Source: Ctenosaura bakeri (taxonomy: Eukaryota; Chordata; Lepidosauria; Squamata; Iguanidae). From it: a stretch of 64,000 nucleotides of DNA. Both the position numbers and the translations under genes were made by a program. The stretch is taken from positions 289,647 to 353,646 of the forward strand of contig CAOLHI010001814.1 in NCBI GenBank assembly GCA_948474755.1, read 5' to 3'. The notes beneath the pieces are model-generated. The model was not told the DNA's origin. It saw nothing but the letters and a program-made list of their open reading frames with translations, and made no database searches. The number at the start of each line of letters is the position of its first letter. Position 1 is the first letter of the stretch. Of this stretch, positions 24,401 through 36,082 are shown piece after piece.

Positions 24401-27400
24401 GATTATGCAAAAACAGATCATGTCAGCCCAGTGCAGTTTGTGTTTCTGAATTAAGTTATTGGTTAAATTCTTAATTATTTAAGTGAGATTCTATACCAAA
24501 GAGCCAACATATTTTGCAATTCACAGGTGAGTTATTAATAAAAGCAAATGGTTCAAGGAATGTTTCCCTATTTTTGTTTGTGAATGTAGTTTGTTCATTG
24601 TTTCATTCATTTGAAGTTTAAATATTTTAAACAAACAGTAAGGGAATCTTGGAAGAGAAATTGTTTTCCTTACATCAGGGTGGTTCTCCTGTATTTCACA
24701 CTAGTTACCATATAGACACTCATAAACTCTCCCAGAAAGCTTGTCTCTCTGGGGTTTTTGCTGTAATCCAAGTGAGAGTTAGTAAATTACAGAAAAGGAG
24801 AAGTTAAGGTGGTGAGATTCAGTTGTGTAGGGACAGGGGGGTTGATGGGGGCAGTTCATTCCCAGTGGCAATGTTTGGGGGACGTCCCAACTTGTAGCCA
24901 TGCCGCCATGTGCCGTGGCCATGCCTCCGCGCCATAGCACCCCCCTTCCACCCTCCTCACGTACACACTTGAGGTTCCACCACTGGTGAGATTATAACAG
25001 GGAGAAAAAGAAAGCAAGAGAAGAGTTTCTGGTGGAGTGGAGAGAAAGAAGTTTTTCAATAATTCATAGAGTTGTTTTTATCTCTCCCAGATTGAAGACC
25101 AGGAGGGGAGGGGATGAGTGTAACCACTGGCAACATCTTGTCAGCTTCATTCTGGCAAGTTTACTGGTACAGGCTATCCACTTTAATGTAGAAGGCTAAT
25201 AAAATAATAGTTAAATGTCCTCCACTACTAACATTAATGCAAGGAAATTAGTTTTCTTTCTTCTTTTCTTTCTTTTTTTTTAACTTCAAAAATGATGAAT
25301 CAAGTGAATTTAAATGCATCAACCTTTTCTGCTAGCTTTTTAAATTCTCTGCTGTTTCTGAAGCACAGTTGAAGGATACAGAAGGGACATGAGAGAGGGC
25401 TTTTAGGGGCTAGCCACTGTTGATTGTGGGGCACCCATAGATTGGGGAAAGCCCATTCAATAGAAACATGTTTTTCCTCCTTATTCATACAATTTCAGTA
25501 TTGTGCAATATCTTGTAGTAATTTTTGAAAACTCTCTCTCATGTTAGCTCTGCTTTGGAAAGATTTAAAATCCTTTTCATTTGAATATTTTTCTGATTTT
25601 TCAAATTTTTAGTCTGCTTTGAGAATATATAATGGAAAGACAGTACAGAAATTTTTATATTGACATAACCAAACAAACAAAGAGTATAATTTGAAGGATT
25701 ATATTTTGATCTGACATGTAAGATTTCCCTCTAATTCCCTAATGTTGATACAATGGAAAATTGTAGATTAAGAATATTTGGAGGTTTTTTAATTGTAAGT
25801 AGTAGGTGGAATAGGCAGAAGGGCAGTTCAAGCATGAAAGTGCAAGGTTTGTTTTTGTGTCGAACTAAGGGCCTTTCTGCACTACGCTGTTATAGTGCTA
25901 TTATTCCACTTTCAACATCTTATAGCATTCTGGGATTTGTAGTTTACTGTGGCCAAAGAGCTCTCTGGCTGAGAAATCTAAATGCCCCTTCTTCAACTGC
26001 AAACCCCAGGATTCCACAGGATGTTGAAAGTGGAGTAATAATGCTACAACAGCGTAGTGCGGAAAGGCCCTCAGTTTCAATAACAATAAGACTGTGACAA
26101 TGAAAGTGAGCTACTGTGAGACAAGCAAAACACTTTGACCATTGCATAACTAGAGGAATACTTACACACACATGTATGGACACAATTGTAGGCACTCATT
26201 TTGAACATCTTTTCCTTTTAAAATATCTTTCTTTAGCTTATCTATGGCTCTGCCCCCATGCTGGATAACAAAGTCCAAGCAGCATTCATCTACCAGATGT
26301 TTCCAAATAGGGCCCTCCAATATCAGGGAATTCTTCACTTACTCCACCATTTCAGCTGGACATGGATTGGGGTACTTTATTTTGAGGATGAGAATGGAGA
26401 GAAGTTTGTACAGAATGTGCTTCCCACCTTTTCAAGAAACAACATCTGCTTTGACTTTATAAAAAGTTTCCCGAAGCAAGATTTTTCAAGTGAAACAGAA
26501 AACCTTGTGGAGGCAGGGATTAAAACATATGGGATTGTTATGAATAGCACTGCTAGCGTGTTGCTTGTACATGGTGAAAGTCAGACAATGATAGTTTTGA
26601 GAATGTTGCTACAGATTCCAAAATATGAAGATGTGACAGTAAAGACAAAAGGGAAACTATGGATTTTGACAGCTCAGATGGATTTCATAGAACTTCCTTT
26701 CCAACGATTTTGGGACATTGATTTCCTCCACGGTGCTGTATCTCTAGCATCTCAGTCAAAAGAAGTGCCAGGCTTTCAGAAATTTCTTCAGACCAGAAAC
26801 TTTACCTCAGAAAAAGAAGATGGCTTTCTAAGGATCTTCTGGGAAAATGCATTTTTGTGCTCTTTATCTATGTCCACTTTAGAGGGGCATTTTGAGAAGC
26901 CCTGCACTGGGGAGGAGAAGCTAGAGTTTCTTCCTTCTTCTGTTGTTGAAATGAGCATGACTGCCCACAGCTACAGCATCTACAATGCTGTCTTGGCTGT
27001 GGTGCATGCACTGCAGTATATGCATTCATCATGCTCCAAAGCAAGAGCAAAGGTGAAAGGACAGAGACAAGAATGTCTCAATCAACCATCACATCAGGTA
27101 AAGGTGAAGTGGAAGAGACCTCATGATATTTGCAAGAACAAATATTTAGCTCCTCCTTGCCTGTTTGAATGTTCTCTGTGTTCCATGGTCATATTTATGG
27201 GTGGGGAAGAGATCATTTTTGCTTTGAATTTGTCTTTTTTATTTCAGTCTTATACCCTTTTCACATGGCATTTTCCATGTGAAAGGGCCCTTCAAATGGC
27301 ACGCAACTGTGAGGAGCGGTTCACATGACGCACTCACATTTGCGTGTCACTCCAGGGCCTGCCAGGGACTGTTCATGCATTTTTTCATTTTCAGCTTTAA

Positions 27401-30400
27401 GCTGAAAATGGTGCATGGTTGCCCATTGCTCCAGGGCTCCACGCACACTTACCTTGTGTGCAGAGCCTCGGGAGCCATGCCGGTTGCACTTCCTGACTCA
27501 GTGCAGCCTGGGAAGGTCCCAGGTTGCACTGCCAAAAGAAGAGGTGGAGCTCTTGCACACGAGCAGGCAGCTCGTGTGGAGCTGAAGGACCCCGGATGCG
27601 AGAGCCTCTCACCGGAGGCTGCTCGCATGAGCACCGCACCCCAGCGCTGAGAATAGGTGAGTTGCAGAAAGGGCCTTGGTCTATCATAGCTTTCCCTTTA
27701 TATGCTGCTAGTGCATTTACCCAGTCTTGCCCGGAATTTTATTTTCTCATAGGTAATACTTGTTAGAAATATCATAGGAATTACTTTACCTTAGGAATTA
27801 GATGCGTTTGAAATACACAGATTTCAGATCCTATGTGTCCAGTATGTGTAACTTTTTCCCAGATTTCCCAATCCAATCTGAATTCAGTGTTATTAACATA
27901 CAGAGGTTGGTTTTCTGAGGGGATATGCTGTCTTCCTCCTCCTTGCTGCTAGGCCTCTCTCCATAACAACCAACCTGAGGCCCAAGAGCTCTCTGTGGCT
28001 AAGCATTCTAATGGTCCCTCCCTGATCTGCCAACCCCAGGATCCCATAGAATCTTCACAGATTCTCACCTCACACAGCCAATCGTATGAGGTATTTACCT
28101 GCCAGACACAGACAAACAGACACACTCACAAACAGACAAACTTTGACTTTTATATAGTAGATAGAGAATTTAATGGTGCTTGATCTTTCTCCACATGCCT
28201 ATTGTTGATTACCTCTTTTACAGGGATATAGATCTTCAGTAGTTTTCTTCTCAAAAGAAGCAATAGATCATTTTAAAATTTTCTTCCTGCTTCAAGAAAA
28301 ATCTTTACAAACTATGCAGTTTTCAAAGACTGCTTGCAGTTTAGAGTGTAATCTATGCAAAATTTGCAGATGGGGTTTCAGCACAGAATACAGGATTTTA
28401 AGTAAAGGTAACAGAATTTCCTGCACATAAAATGGTATCTCTGCACATAAAAATCATATTTCTGCACACAAATATTCTTTTATTCAGAGATCATTCTCTG
28501 TGTAAAACAATCACATGCAAATTTTGTACTGAATAATTCCAGACCTGTAAAGATTCTTGTCAATCTAGGATCCTTCTCATCAGGGCTTCCTAACACTCAA
28601 AAATCACATTTTTGACCATTTTCCAATTGTTTTTCAATATTCTCACCATTTTTAGTGGGTTATATTTATGCACCAGGCATGTGTGCATGCATCGGATAAG
28701 AGTGTTAATTTTCTTAAATAGAGGTTCTGAGGAGAACCAGATCTCGGTTCTTTGTGCTGATATCATGAATTTAAGTGTTGACAAGTGGCCTGCTAGGAAT
28801 CTAATTCTGGATTTGATTTGTCTCCTTTCTGTATTAAGCAGCATTTTAGTTTTTTAATCAATTGCTCAGCAGAGACATAATTGTTAATTTGGTTTCTCTC
28901 CAAACAATAAATCGGAAAACACACAAAAACTCTCTCCTTGCCTCAAAGTGGTGAGATGCATGTAATTGTTGGTGTTTTTCTTATTTGTTGTTGTTGATGG
29001 CTATTACTTGGAGAGATTTTTCACTCTTCAAAGAATGATATTTATGTAGAATTTCTGGAAAACTGGAAAATGTTAAAATTGTAGTCTTTCTGTTAAAGGC
29101 AATATATCTGGATAATGTGTGTCTTTGTGATCAATCAGTTTCTTTGCAGTCTCTCTCTTTCTCTCTCTCTCCTTCTTTCTCTTTTTATTTTCACAAAGAG
29201 AAAAGGGAGCAATTTTAGGGGAAAAAAAGATTTTAGGGAAAAGGCAGAAAACTTCATGGGAAAAAACCTTCCCATTGTCTAGTCTCAGGGAGGCAAGATT
29301 TCTCACAAGGCTTGGGCAATTCTCAACAAGCTGCCTTGTCATTCTTCTCTCATCCAAAATTGCAGCAAAAGCAGAAGGTTTCTTCTGAAATATCAGTGGC
29401 TCACTGTACACAATGACATCTAATTGAATTCTGCACATTTTGTTCCCTCTGAGTTTGGCTTATTGAATGCAGGCAATTACTTTAGGCTTCATTTCTTAGT
29501 ACATTTGATCTGGTTCCTCTTTCATACATCATCACCATGCAGTATGTGTGTGTTTTTTAAAAAGCTTTATTCATTATTCCTCTTCCCTCCCTTTCAGTTT
29601 CAGCTCCACCATTTTCTGAGGACTATTTCATTTAACAACACTGCTGGGGAAGAGGTGTCGTTTGACCAGAATGGCATGTTAGCAGCAGGATTTGACATTA
29701 TCAACTGGGTCACATTCCCAAACAAGTCTTTTTCTAGAGTCAAAATTGGCAGGATAGACCCTCATGCTCCTCAACACAAAGTATTCACCATTCATGAGCA
29801 TAACATTATATGGCCTAAGAGCTTTAATCAGGTAAGGACTCATAGACCGTTTCAGACTCTTCCAGTTTACTGTTCATTCCACTATGGCAGCTTACACTTT
29901 AAGGTGTTTCAGTCAATGAAACCATGGCTAAAGATTTAAACAGTCGGACTGCTTTCCCTATGAAGTTTGATAAGGATAAGATATTCAAGGTGCAACCTCT
30001 TTTTTTTTTTTTATCTATTTCAACATATCTCTTCTGCTGTCTATCCATACATGTCAGAATGTGAAACAGTCAATAAAAATAATTTAACATAAAACCACAG
30101 CAAACAGGGGGAAAAAACAGACAACAGGCATATTCTTCTTTCAGATGATCTGCTTTTTGATGATCTGCGCTTTTGACTCTTTTCGTTATAACTAGAACCC
30201 ATATATTCAATGTGTGGCCTGCTGTTTCGACCAACCATACTACATGAGTTTCCACCTCCTTCCTCTCCATACACCTGATGAGTTGGTCTGTGGGCACACA
30301 CATGAATTTGTGAATGTGTGTGTGTAAGTGCAATAACCACTGGAAGTGGATTGTATAAGGGAGAATGGGAGAGAATGAGAGATTCATAGTAGTGACTTTC

Positions 30401-32327
30401 AACAAACTGTGGGGGGAGGTATCCACAGTTCTTCCATGGCCCTGTTTCTTGGCTTTTTGACTGCTGAAGAGATCCGAAGAGGGGAAACACAGCCAAAGTG
30501 TGAAAACAAGGGGGAAAGGGCCAGGAAAAAGAGTGCAGAGTTTCAGGATGCAATTCCTTCCTTCCTTCCTCCCTCCTTCCTTCCTTCCTTCCTTCCTTCC
30601 TTCCTTCCTTCCTTCTGAGACTGGGTTACATTTTTCAACAATTTCTATTTTTTGACACTGTTCTGGTCCCTAACCTATTGAACAAGCAGGGGATGACTGT
30701 ACTGGGTCAGAAAAGCTAAATCAAAACCTTGATGTGGTCACCAAGGGCCCAAAGTTTAGGAAAACATCAATTTAGTGCTGAAATTGAGCCAGATGTTTTG
30801 CAATAGCACAGCAATCAGCAGCAACTTCATAGGAATCAGAGGAGTCAAGTTCCATTAAAACTGCTTCTCTGCACTCCATTGCTCCGTCTACAAAAAGTGT
30901 AGAGAAAATACATTGAATTGCACACATTTTCTAAATAGGTTGTTGGAATCTTGAACCCTTCATTCTTAATTTTATGTATAGGTGCAGCCCCTTTCTTTAT
31001 GTAATGAAAATTGCTATGCAGGATTTAGCAAGAGAAGGAAAGAGGGAAAGCCATTTTGCTGCTATGATTGTCTTCCGTGCCCAGAAGGGATGATTTCAAA
31101 TGAGACCAGTAAGAAGTGTTACATTCTGAGTTCTAAAATACCTTGGCTGAGATAAAAGAAATGCACATTGGGGATAATATGTATATATTGCTTGCCTTTT
31201 GAAGAATTATTCAAAGGGACCTACTTCAGTGGTGTAGTAATTGCACAATAGAAGGATCCATTTTTGTATCCTATCATAGTTCTGAGGTTATGCTAGTTTA
31301 GACATCCCTGTGTTTTTGTTTATCAAACCATTTCGCTGGAAAAAATATTGATTTAAGAAAATAAATACACTGAAAGAAAGCTTCAGATAGACAGTCATTG
31401 CAATTCTCTATCATTTGTTTTTCAGACACGGTGTCGTGTTTTCAGTGCCCAGAAGAACAATATTCAAACAATGATCAGAATGCATGCATTCGAAAACCTA
31501 TCACCTTCTTGTCTTACAATGAACCTTTGGGTATCACTTTGGCCATTCTTTCCCTATCCTTTGCTTTTATCACAGCTTGGGTGTTTGGAATCTTCATTAA
31601 ATATCAGGACACAGCTATTGTCAAAGCTAACAACCGGAAACTATCCTACGTTTTACTCATCTCCCTTTTACTGTCATTCTTTTGTGCTTTGTTCTTCATT
31701 GGCCAACCTCAAACTGTAACCTGCTTCCTTCGACAAACAGCTTTTGGAATCATCTTTACAGTGGCTGTATCATGTGTGTTGGCCAAAACTATCATTGTGG
31801 TTCTAGCTTTCAAAACCACTAAGCCAGCATCCCACATGAGGAAATGGGTTGGAAAACCCTTGGCCACCTCCATTGTTTTGTCCTGTTCTTCTATTCAAGT
31901 CATCATTTGTATGGTGTGGCTGGTAAAGTCTCCCCCATTTCCAGATTTCAATATGCAGTCAATGGCCAAAGAAATTATCCTACAGTGTAATGAAGGTTCA
32001 GTTGTCATGTTCTACAGTGCCCTTGGATTTATGAGTTTCTTGGCCATTGTCACTTTCATCATGGCTTTCTTAGCCAGGAAGTTACCTGACAGTTTCAATG
32101 AAGCCAAGTTTATCACTTTCAGCATGTTGGCATTTTGCAGTGTTTGGGTCTCTTTTGTTCCAACCTACCTGAGCTCTAGAGGAAAGGACACAGTGGCTGT
32201 GGAGATCTTCTCCATTTTAGCCTCTAGTGCTGGACTGCTGTTATGTATCTTTTCCCCCAAAACCTATATCATTTTGCTGAGGCCTGAGCTGAACAACAAA
32301 GAACAGCTGATAAGGCCAAAGAACTGA
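21220..32327 (+). CDS. Vomeronasal type-2 receptor, unit C (six exons, intact)
   Basis: Coding exons are 21220-21434, 23886-24177, 26237-27097, 29604-29831, 30982-31108 and 31426-32327. They have exactly the lengths of unit B (2625 nt, 874 residues) with all frames open and all introns GT-AG. An in-frame ATG three bases earlier (21217) could also start. Domains in order are the signal peptide ([16 protein letters not shown]), the flytrap over exons 1-4, the linker with [10 protein letters not shown] and [12 protein letters not shown], then 7TM ending [13 protein letters not shown]. It resembles unit B through the ligand-binding domain but with many amino-acid changes, while its exon 6 is closest to unit D. 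It is expected to be a vomeronasal pheromone or prey-odour receptor; the ligand is unknown. Confidence 0.93.
22324..23162. mobile_element. hAT-like element of 839 bp in unit C intron 1
   Basis: The ends TAGTGATGTATTTAAGTC and, in reverse complement, CAGTGATATAAATTTGAGTC are inverted repeats. Flanking 8-mers GGCTCTAC (22316-22323) and GAGTCTAC (23163-23170) agree at six positions, fitting the 8-bp duplication of hAT elements. Units A and B read straight through this site. Inside are GAGTC/AAGTC runs near both ends and a block of about 50 bp with TTTGCTGTTCCCCTCTGAGA that occurs twice (near 22695 and 22848). No transposase is visible. Confidence 0.7.
23250..23425 (+). other. Intron-1 segment matching the A fusion point
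   Basis: This part of unit C intron 1, with GGCTTTTGCCAAAACTTC and GGTGGATCTCAGAATTTT, is the counterpart of 4930-5090 in unit A. It identifies the sequence upstream of the A 7TM fragment as intronic. Confidence 0.75.
23886..24177 (+). CDS. V2R unit C exon 2
   Basis: It reads [20 protein letters not shown] to LALYKIPQ, after TTTGCAG and before CAG|GTAAGC, with the 292-nt length shared by all units. Confidence 0.9.
24820..24984. mobile_element. Short insertion of about 165 bp with 9-bp target duplication
   Basis: GGTGAGATT occurs at 24811-24819 and again at 24985-24993, bracketing a CpG-containing segment with CTCCGCGCCATAGCACC. The matching place in unit D intron 2 (near 37025) has a single AAGGTGAGTTTATAAGGG and lacks the insert. 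The family is not recognised; there is no A-tail or obvious tRNA head. Confidence 0.6.
25869..26070. mobile_element. Palindromic MITE, copy 2
   Basis: The ends GGGCCTTTCTGCACTACGCT and the mirrored AGCGTAGTGCGGAAAGGCCC make a near-perfect hairpin. The interior mirrors too, with TTCCACTTTCAACATC and GATGTTGAAAGTGGAG. The unit B intron-2 counterpart near 12690 lacks it, so it inserted after the B/C split or was lost from B. Confidence 0.82.
26237..27097 (+). CDS. V2R unit C exon 3
   Basis: It begins [12 protein letters not shown] after CTTTAG and ends NQPSHQ at CAG|GTAAAG. It is 861 nt with no stop and includes [15 protein letters not shown] and [18 protein letters not shown]. Confidence 0.92.
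27252..27677. mobile_element. GC-rich non-autonomous DNA transposon, copy 2
   Basis: It lies in intron 3 of unit C, starts near ACCCTTTTCACATGGC and ends AGAAAGGGCC. Related copies are at 18621 and 51656. An inner hairpin (CCCTTTTCACATGG and CCATGTGAAAGGG) sits at the left end. Confidence 0.62.
27970..28065. mobile_element. Decayed fragment of the palindromic MITE family
   Basis: AAGAGCTCTCTGTGGCTAAG and CCAACCCCAGGATCCCATAG match the central part of the MITE copies at 25869 and 54453. The ends are not recognisable. Confidence 0.4.
28395..29375. other. Unidentified insertion of about 1 kb, unit C intron 3
   Basis: Sequence on both sides matches unit D intron 3 near 40660-40690, where the two sides are almost adjacent. 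The interior contains AT-rich words, a CT-rich run near 29145-29185 and a minus-strand open frame of 121 codons. I recognise no transposon family and no gene in it. Confidence 0.4.
29604..29831 (+). CDS. V2R unit C exon 4
   Basis: It reads [20 protein letters not shown] to SFNQ. Two acceptor AGs stand 6 nt apart (TTTCAGTTTCAG|CTC); the second gives the 228-nt length seen in unit B. Confidence 0.91.
30554..30616 (+). repeat. (TTCC)n microsatellite
   Basis: A tetranucleotide run with one CCC interruption lies in unit C intron 4. Confidence 0.9.
30982..31108 (+). CDS. V2R unit C exon 5 (cysteine-rich linker)
   Basis: It encodes [16 protein letters not shown] to GMISNET with the usual cysteines and ends in phase 1 at ACC A|GTAAGA. 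It has no usable internal ATG near its start and is recognised only by homology. Confidence 0.9.
31426..32327 (+). CDS. V2R unit C exon 6 (7TM)
   Basis: After TTTTTCAG it reads [20 protein letters not shown], then seven helices and TGA. With the preceding exon the junction codon becomes Asn, where unit B has Asp. Confidence 0.94.
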
Positions 32328-32816
32328 ATAATTGAAATGCATGTGGCATTTGATCCATTTAATCACATTCAGATTAGTTCTACTGCAGGTAGCCATAGCA
32401 CTTCAGGAATATGTGACTAATTCTCTTTCTGTTTCTCTTAACTCCACCTGTATTTTGTGACTAATTTTCTTTCTGTTTCTCTTATCTTCACCTGTATTTT
32501 CTTCCTCTACTTATTTTCTTTCATTATATTCCATGATTTTCCTTTCCATTCCCCCCCCCACACACACACACATACACAGCCAGAAAATGACTCAGATTTT
32601 TGCACAGGATTCCTACTGTCCAGTTTCTAATGTACTTTGCCTAATGTATGGATTTGTTTATTCATTGTATTTGGCTGAAGTGCATATAATTTTACCAAAT
32701 AGAATTGCCTCATAGTAGGTAAGAAGATAAGGAATCATAAGCCCTCCTTGTGTGGAGGAACCAGATTTAATGTTTTTGGTAAACCCATTTTTTTAACACC
32801 ACCAATAAACTTTTTC

Positions 32817-32817
<1 letters not shown>

Positions 32818-32865
<48 letters not shown>
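32818..32865 (+). repeat. (GAT)16 microsatellite
   Basis: It lies right after AATAAA (32804-32809) in the unit C 3' flank, at the position of (GAT)7 in unit B. Confidence 0.9.
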
Positions 32866-32867
<2 letters not shown>

Positions 32868-33004
32868 GCCATTTTTTAGTAACATCCCTTTCAAAAAACA
32901 GTGGAAGTATCTGACCAATCTTTCAATTTTCCCTTGAATTGTGTAAACTTTGGTTTATAGTTCCTTGAGGTTAGTTGGTTTAAAATTCTAATGATGATAA
33001 TGCT

Positions 33005-33448
33005 CATTTAAATTGTCCTACTAATTTCTTTGGAAACTAAGTTCAAACAATTTAGTCCAGACCTATCCCAAGGGCTCCAGCTTCACACATAACCTGAAAT
33101 TTAATTCACTGTCTTTCCTACAATTATCAAAACAACTATGATTATTTCTATTTATTATTAATGTCTGTAGGCAATTTGTGCAGTACAAAATGATGAATAT
33201 ATAGTAATGAGTACTATCAATATAATTTATCGTATTCAAAATAGGACATAGACAGGCAGGTTCTCAAATGTCTGTTTGCTGATAATTTCCTCTTTCCACA
33301 TTTACATTCAAGCTGTTACATCTGTTGAAAGAATAGTCATTTGGATCAGGTTGTACTTCTAAAGACTTCTTCAATAGGACTGTGGATATTCCTGGAGGAC
33401 AAGCAATAAATCATATAGTTTCCAGAAAGAATATCTTAGTCTTAGATG
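33005..33448 (+). other. Paralogous 5' flank of V2R unit D (short)
   Basis: It matches unit C from about 20780 to 21216. Compared with B and C, about 1.3 kb of the upstream duplicated block is missing, so the duplicated unit boundary differs here. Confidence 0.65.
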
Positions 33449-33663
33449 ATGCTGCTACCAGTGGTGATATTAGTGTTCCTGCCACATGTCACCACCAGAT
33501 ATTCTCCAATTCAATGTAAAGTCAGGGGACTTCTTCCAATCTTTCAAAAATATTATTCATCAAGAGAACTCAACATTGCGATCTTGACTTCTCAGAGCAA
33601 TACATTTTTAAAGTCATTGTATTTTGATGAACTTCCCTCCCCTGAACTCTTTGATGACACTGT
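33449..33663 (+). pseudogene. V2R unit D exon 1
   Basis: The exon is open and encodes LLPVVILVFLPHVTT and [15 protein letters not shown], with donor GT|GTAAGG intact. YYSSRE replaces the usual YYQPGE. Confidence 0.8.
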
Positions 33664-34560
33664 GTAAGGAGCTGGATTTTCTAGAATCATAAAATGCATT
33701 GTCACCACTTTTCACCACCAGTAACCTTTGAGGAACTTCAGTCTCTTGATCTGTTTGGCAATGTTAAGTAAGGAGTTGGGTTTCTGCATTTTTTAAAAAA
33801 TGATGAAATGTATCTGAGCTGATAACATTCATAAGCAGGCTAATTCTACAGATAGGCTTTTACTCATATGAATTTTGCCCTGTATGTACAGAATATTTTG
33901 CTTCCCATTCTGGAATGCAAGCATCTAACTTTCTATACACTTATTAATCCTTGTCTAAAATATTGTGTAGTATGTAGAACAGAATGTTTTTTGTGACCTG
34001 ATTGCTTGTTGGATGTTCTGGAACTGATAAAATAAAATAGTAAGTGCTACCAAATGCTACCGAAATATTGTTTTAAACATCACATTATTTTCCCATGAGT
34101 TTTCTATGTTTTCTTTGAAAATTACTGGTACCAGTGATTTCATTTTGCATAGCAGCAATGCAATGTCTTTTTCAGCTTGATTAAGTTAATGGAGTCACTT
34201 TGTGGATGAGGAGGGAAGGCACATTTGCATTCACAGAAAAATATTTTTTTTCAAAATGTGGCCTTTTGAATCATGCTTAAAAAGTCACTGAGGTTGTGTA
34301 TATATAGATTATGTGAATCTGGGTTTAAATATTGCACATGCTTGTGTAGGCGTACTAATCAGAAGCTGTAAGGCAGAGTAATATTTACAATGGGGAAAAA
34401 ACCTCTGACATGGTTCCCAGTGTTCAGGTCACCCTTGAATAGATAGGGGCCCTACCATAAGTTATGGTGCAATAGCTTGACTAAGTGTTGATCAAATTGT
34501 AATATAGCAATGGTCCAAAAGAAAATCCACCTTGACCCCACTATATGCTTCCATTTGCAG

Positions 34561-34852
34561 TGTACATACTCAGAACTACCAGCACATTCTGGCCTTTGTC
34601 TTTGCTGTAAAGGAAGTAAATGAAAACCAGCAGATCTTACCTAACATCTCCCTAGGCTTTCAGATGTATAATAGCCAGTTCAGTGCAAGTTCAACCTATT
34701 TCGCTTGTATGGAACTCCTCTCAAGTTGGGAAAGATTCATCCCAAACTTCAAGTGTGACCTCCAGAACCATCCAGAGGCAGTCATTGGGGGTCCTGACTC
34801 TAATGTCTGTGTCCATATGGGACACGTTCTGGCTCTCTATAAGATTCCACAG
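34561..34852 (+). pseudogene. V2R unit D exon 2
   Basis: The exon is open, with both splice sites intact and 292 nt, from [19 protein letters not shown] to LALYKIPQ. Confidence 0.82.
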
Positions 34853-34922
34853 GTAAGCTCTGCCCATAGAACTGCGTACAAACCTTACACTCTTCTGTTG
34901 CATTTTAGAGGTAGGATGTAGT

Positions 34923-34970
34923 GTGAATGGGGATTCAAGTCCTGGTTTCCCAGAGTCCCTATCCAACACG
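34923..34970 (-). mobile_element. ACA-type SINE fragment
   Basis: GAATGGGGATTCAAGTCCTG and TCCCAGAGTCC match the tRNA-like head of the SINE read on the minus strand. Only this piece remains. Confidence 0.45.
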
Positions 34971-35644
34971 AAAAGAGCTACTTTATTTCAATATATACTG
35001 TTATGTGTCTTGGGTGTTATGTCTGGAGAAAGGTGGGGAAAAATAAATAAAAGCTTTGGGATGCTCTTAAGGGGTGGAATACAGGGTCTCTGATTCTATG
35101 GGAGCTGGGCTCACTTTGCATATAAAGGGATCTTGCACCAAAGCATGCAGAATGTAATGCCGTACATGTGAAACTTTGTGTTGCTACCTTCCCCTGTGTA
35201 GTTTTCAAACCCACATGTAAAACAACATCCAGCTACAGTTCTGAAGACTCTGGGAATGAACTGAGGTCTCCAGTGACTGCTGGAGATCTGACGGAGCAAA
35301 CTGAGTTCTCTCTCTTAGCTGCAGAACTACAGCTGGGGTGGGTATTGCTGGTCCCCTCTCCCTTCTCTCTACCCAGCAGGTGAATGACCATAGCAGCAAC
35401 CCTGCCTCTTGAAAGCTTCCCTCAAGGAGTGTTTTGATATTGCATAAGGAGGCACTGAATACTTCCTTGCACAGTGTTAAAAACAAAAGACAAAGGTATT
35501 CGAATATTACCAACAGGATTTCATTATTTATTTGGGTAGGAAAGCATGTCTGGACAAATCAAGACATTTATTTAAAAAATATCAACAAACTACCATTCTC
35601 TTGTTTCTTTCAGGTCTCTCTCTCTCTTTCTTTGCATGTGTACT

Positions 35645-35773
35645 TTGCATTCAGCAAAGTTTATTCAGAGAAAGTTTTCTTTGCCTTCCTCTGAGAGTGA
35701 GAGAGTGTGATTTGCCCAAAGTCACCCAGTGGGTTGTAGTGCTCAAACCTCTGCACCATGCTGGCTCTCTGAA
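35645..35773 (-). mobile_element. ACA-type SINE, minus copy
   Basis: In reverse complement it reads GAGCCAGCATGGTGCAG, then ACCCACTGGGTGACTTTGGG and GAGGAAGGCAAAG, the usual order of this squamate SINE. It is truncated at its 3' side and lies head to head with the next copy. Confidence 0.65.
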
Positions 35774-35934
35774 GACCAGGATTCAGCTCCAACCCACTGA
35801 GTGACCTTGGGCAAGTCAGTCTTAGAGGAAGGCAAAGACATTTCCCCCCCTGAAAAAAATCTTGTGAAGAAAACCTTGTGATAGATTCACCTTAGGATCA
35901 CTATAAATCAGAAAGAACTCAACTTCATAACAGT
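35774..35934 (+). mobile_element. ACA-type SINE, plus copy
   Basis: It contains ACCCACTGAGTGACCTTGGG, GAGGAAGGCAAAGAC and the diverged 3' part CACCTTAGGATCACTATAAA. The tRNA-like head is mostly missing. Confidence 0.65.
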
Positions 35935-35936
35935 AT

Positions 35937-36082
35937 GGCCATTTCCACGCTAGATTGTTATAGCGCTATGATTCAACATCCTATCGAATCCTGGGGTTTG
36001 CAGTTTCGGGAGGGGCCCCAGGATTCCATAGGATGTTGAAAGTGGAATCACAGCGCTATAACAGTCTAGTGCAGAAATGGCC
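35937..36082. mobile_element. Palindromic MITE, copy 3
   Basis: GGCCATTTCCACGCTAGATT is mirrored by ATCTAGTGCAGAAATGGCC-like sequence at the right end, with GGATGTTGAAAGTGGAATCA inside. It abuts the 3' end of the SINE, so it inserted in or beside the SINE tail. Confidence 0.78.

Noticed and set aside
24856..25059. 67-codon minus-strand frame
   Set aside because: It overlaps a 165-bp insertion absent from the paralogous intron; no domain.
30041..30553. 170-codon minus-strand open frame
   Set aside because: It lies in unit C intron 4, ends in a (TTCC)n run, is low in recognisable motifs and has overlapping frames; chance frame.
32818..32865. CRISPR-like or tandem coding repeat
   Set aside because: Simple GAT microsatellite; no spacers, and the organism is a eukaryote.
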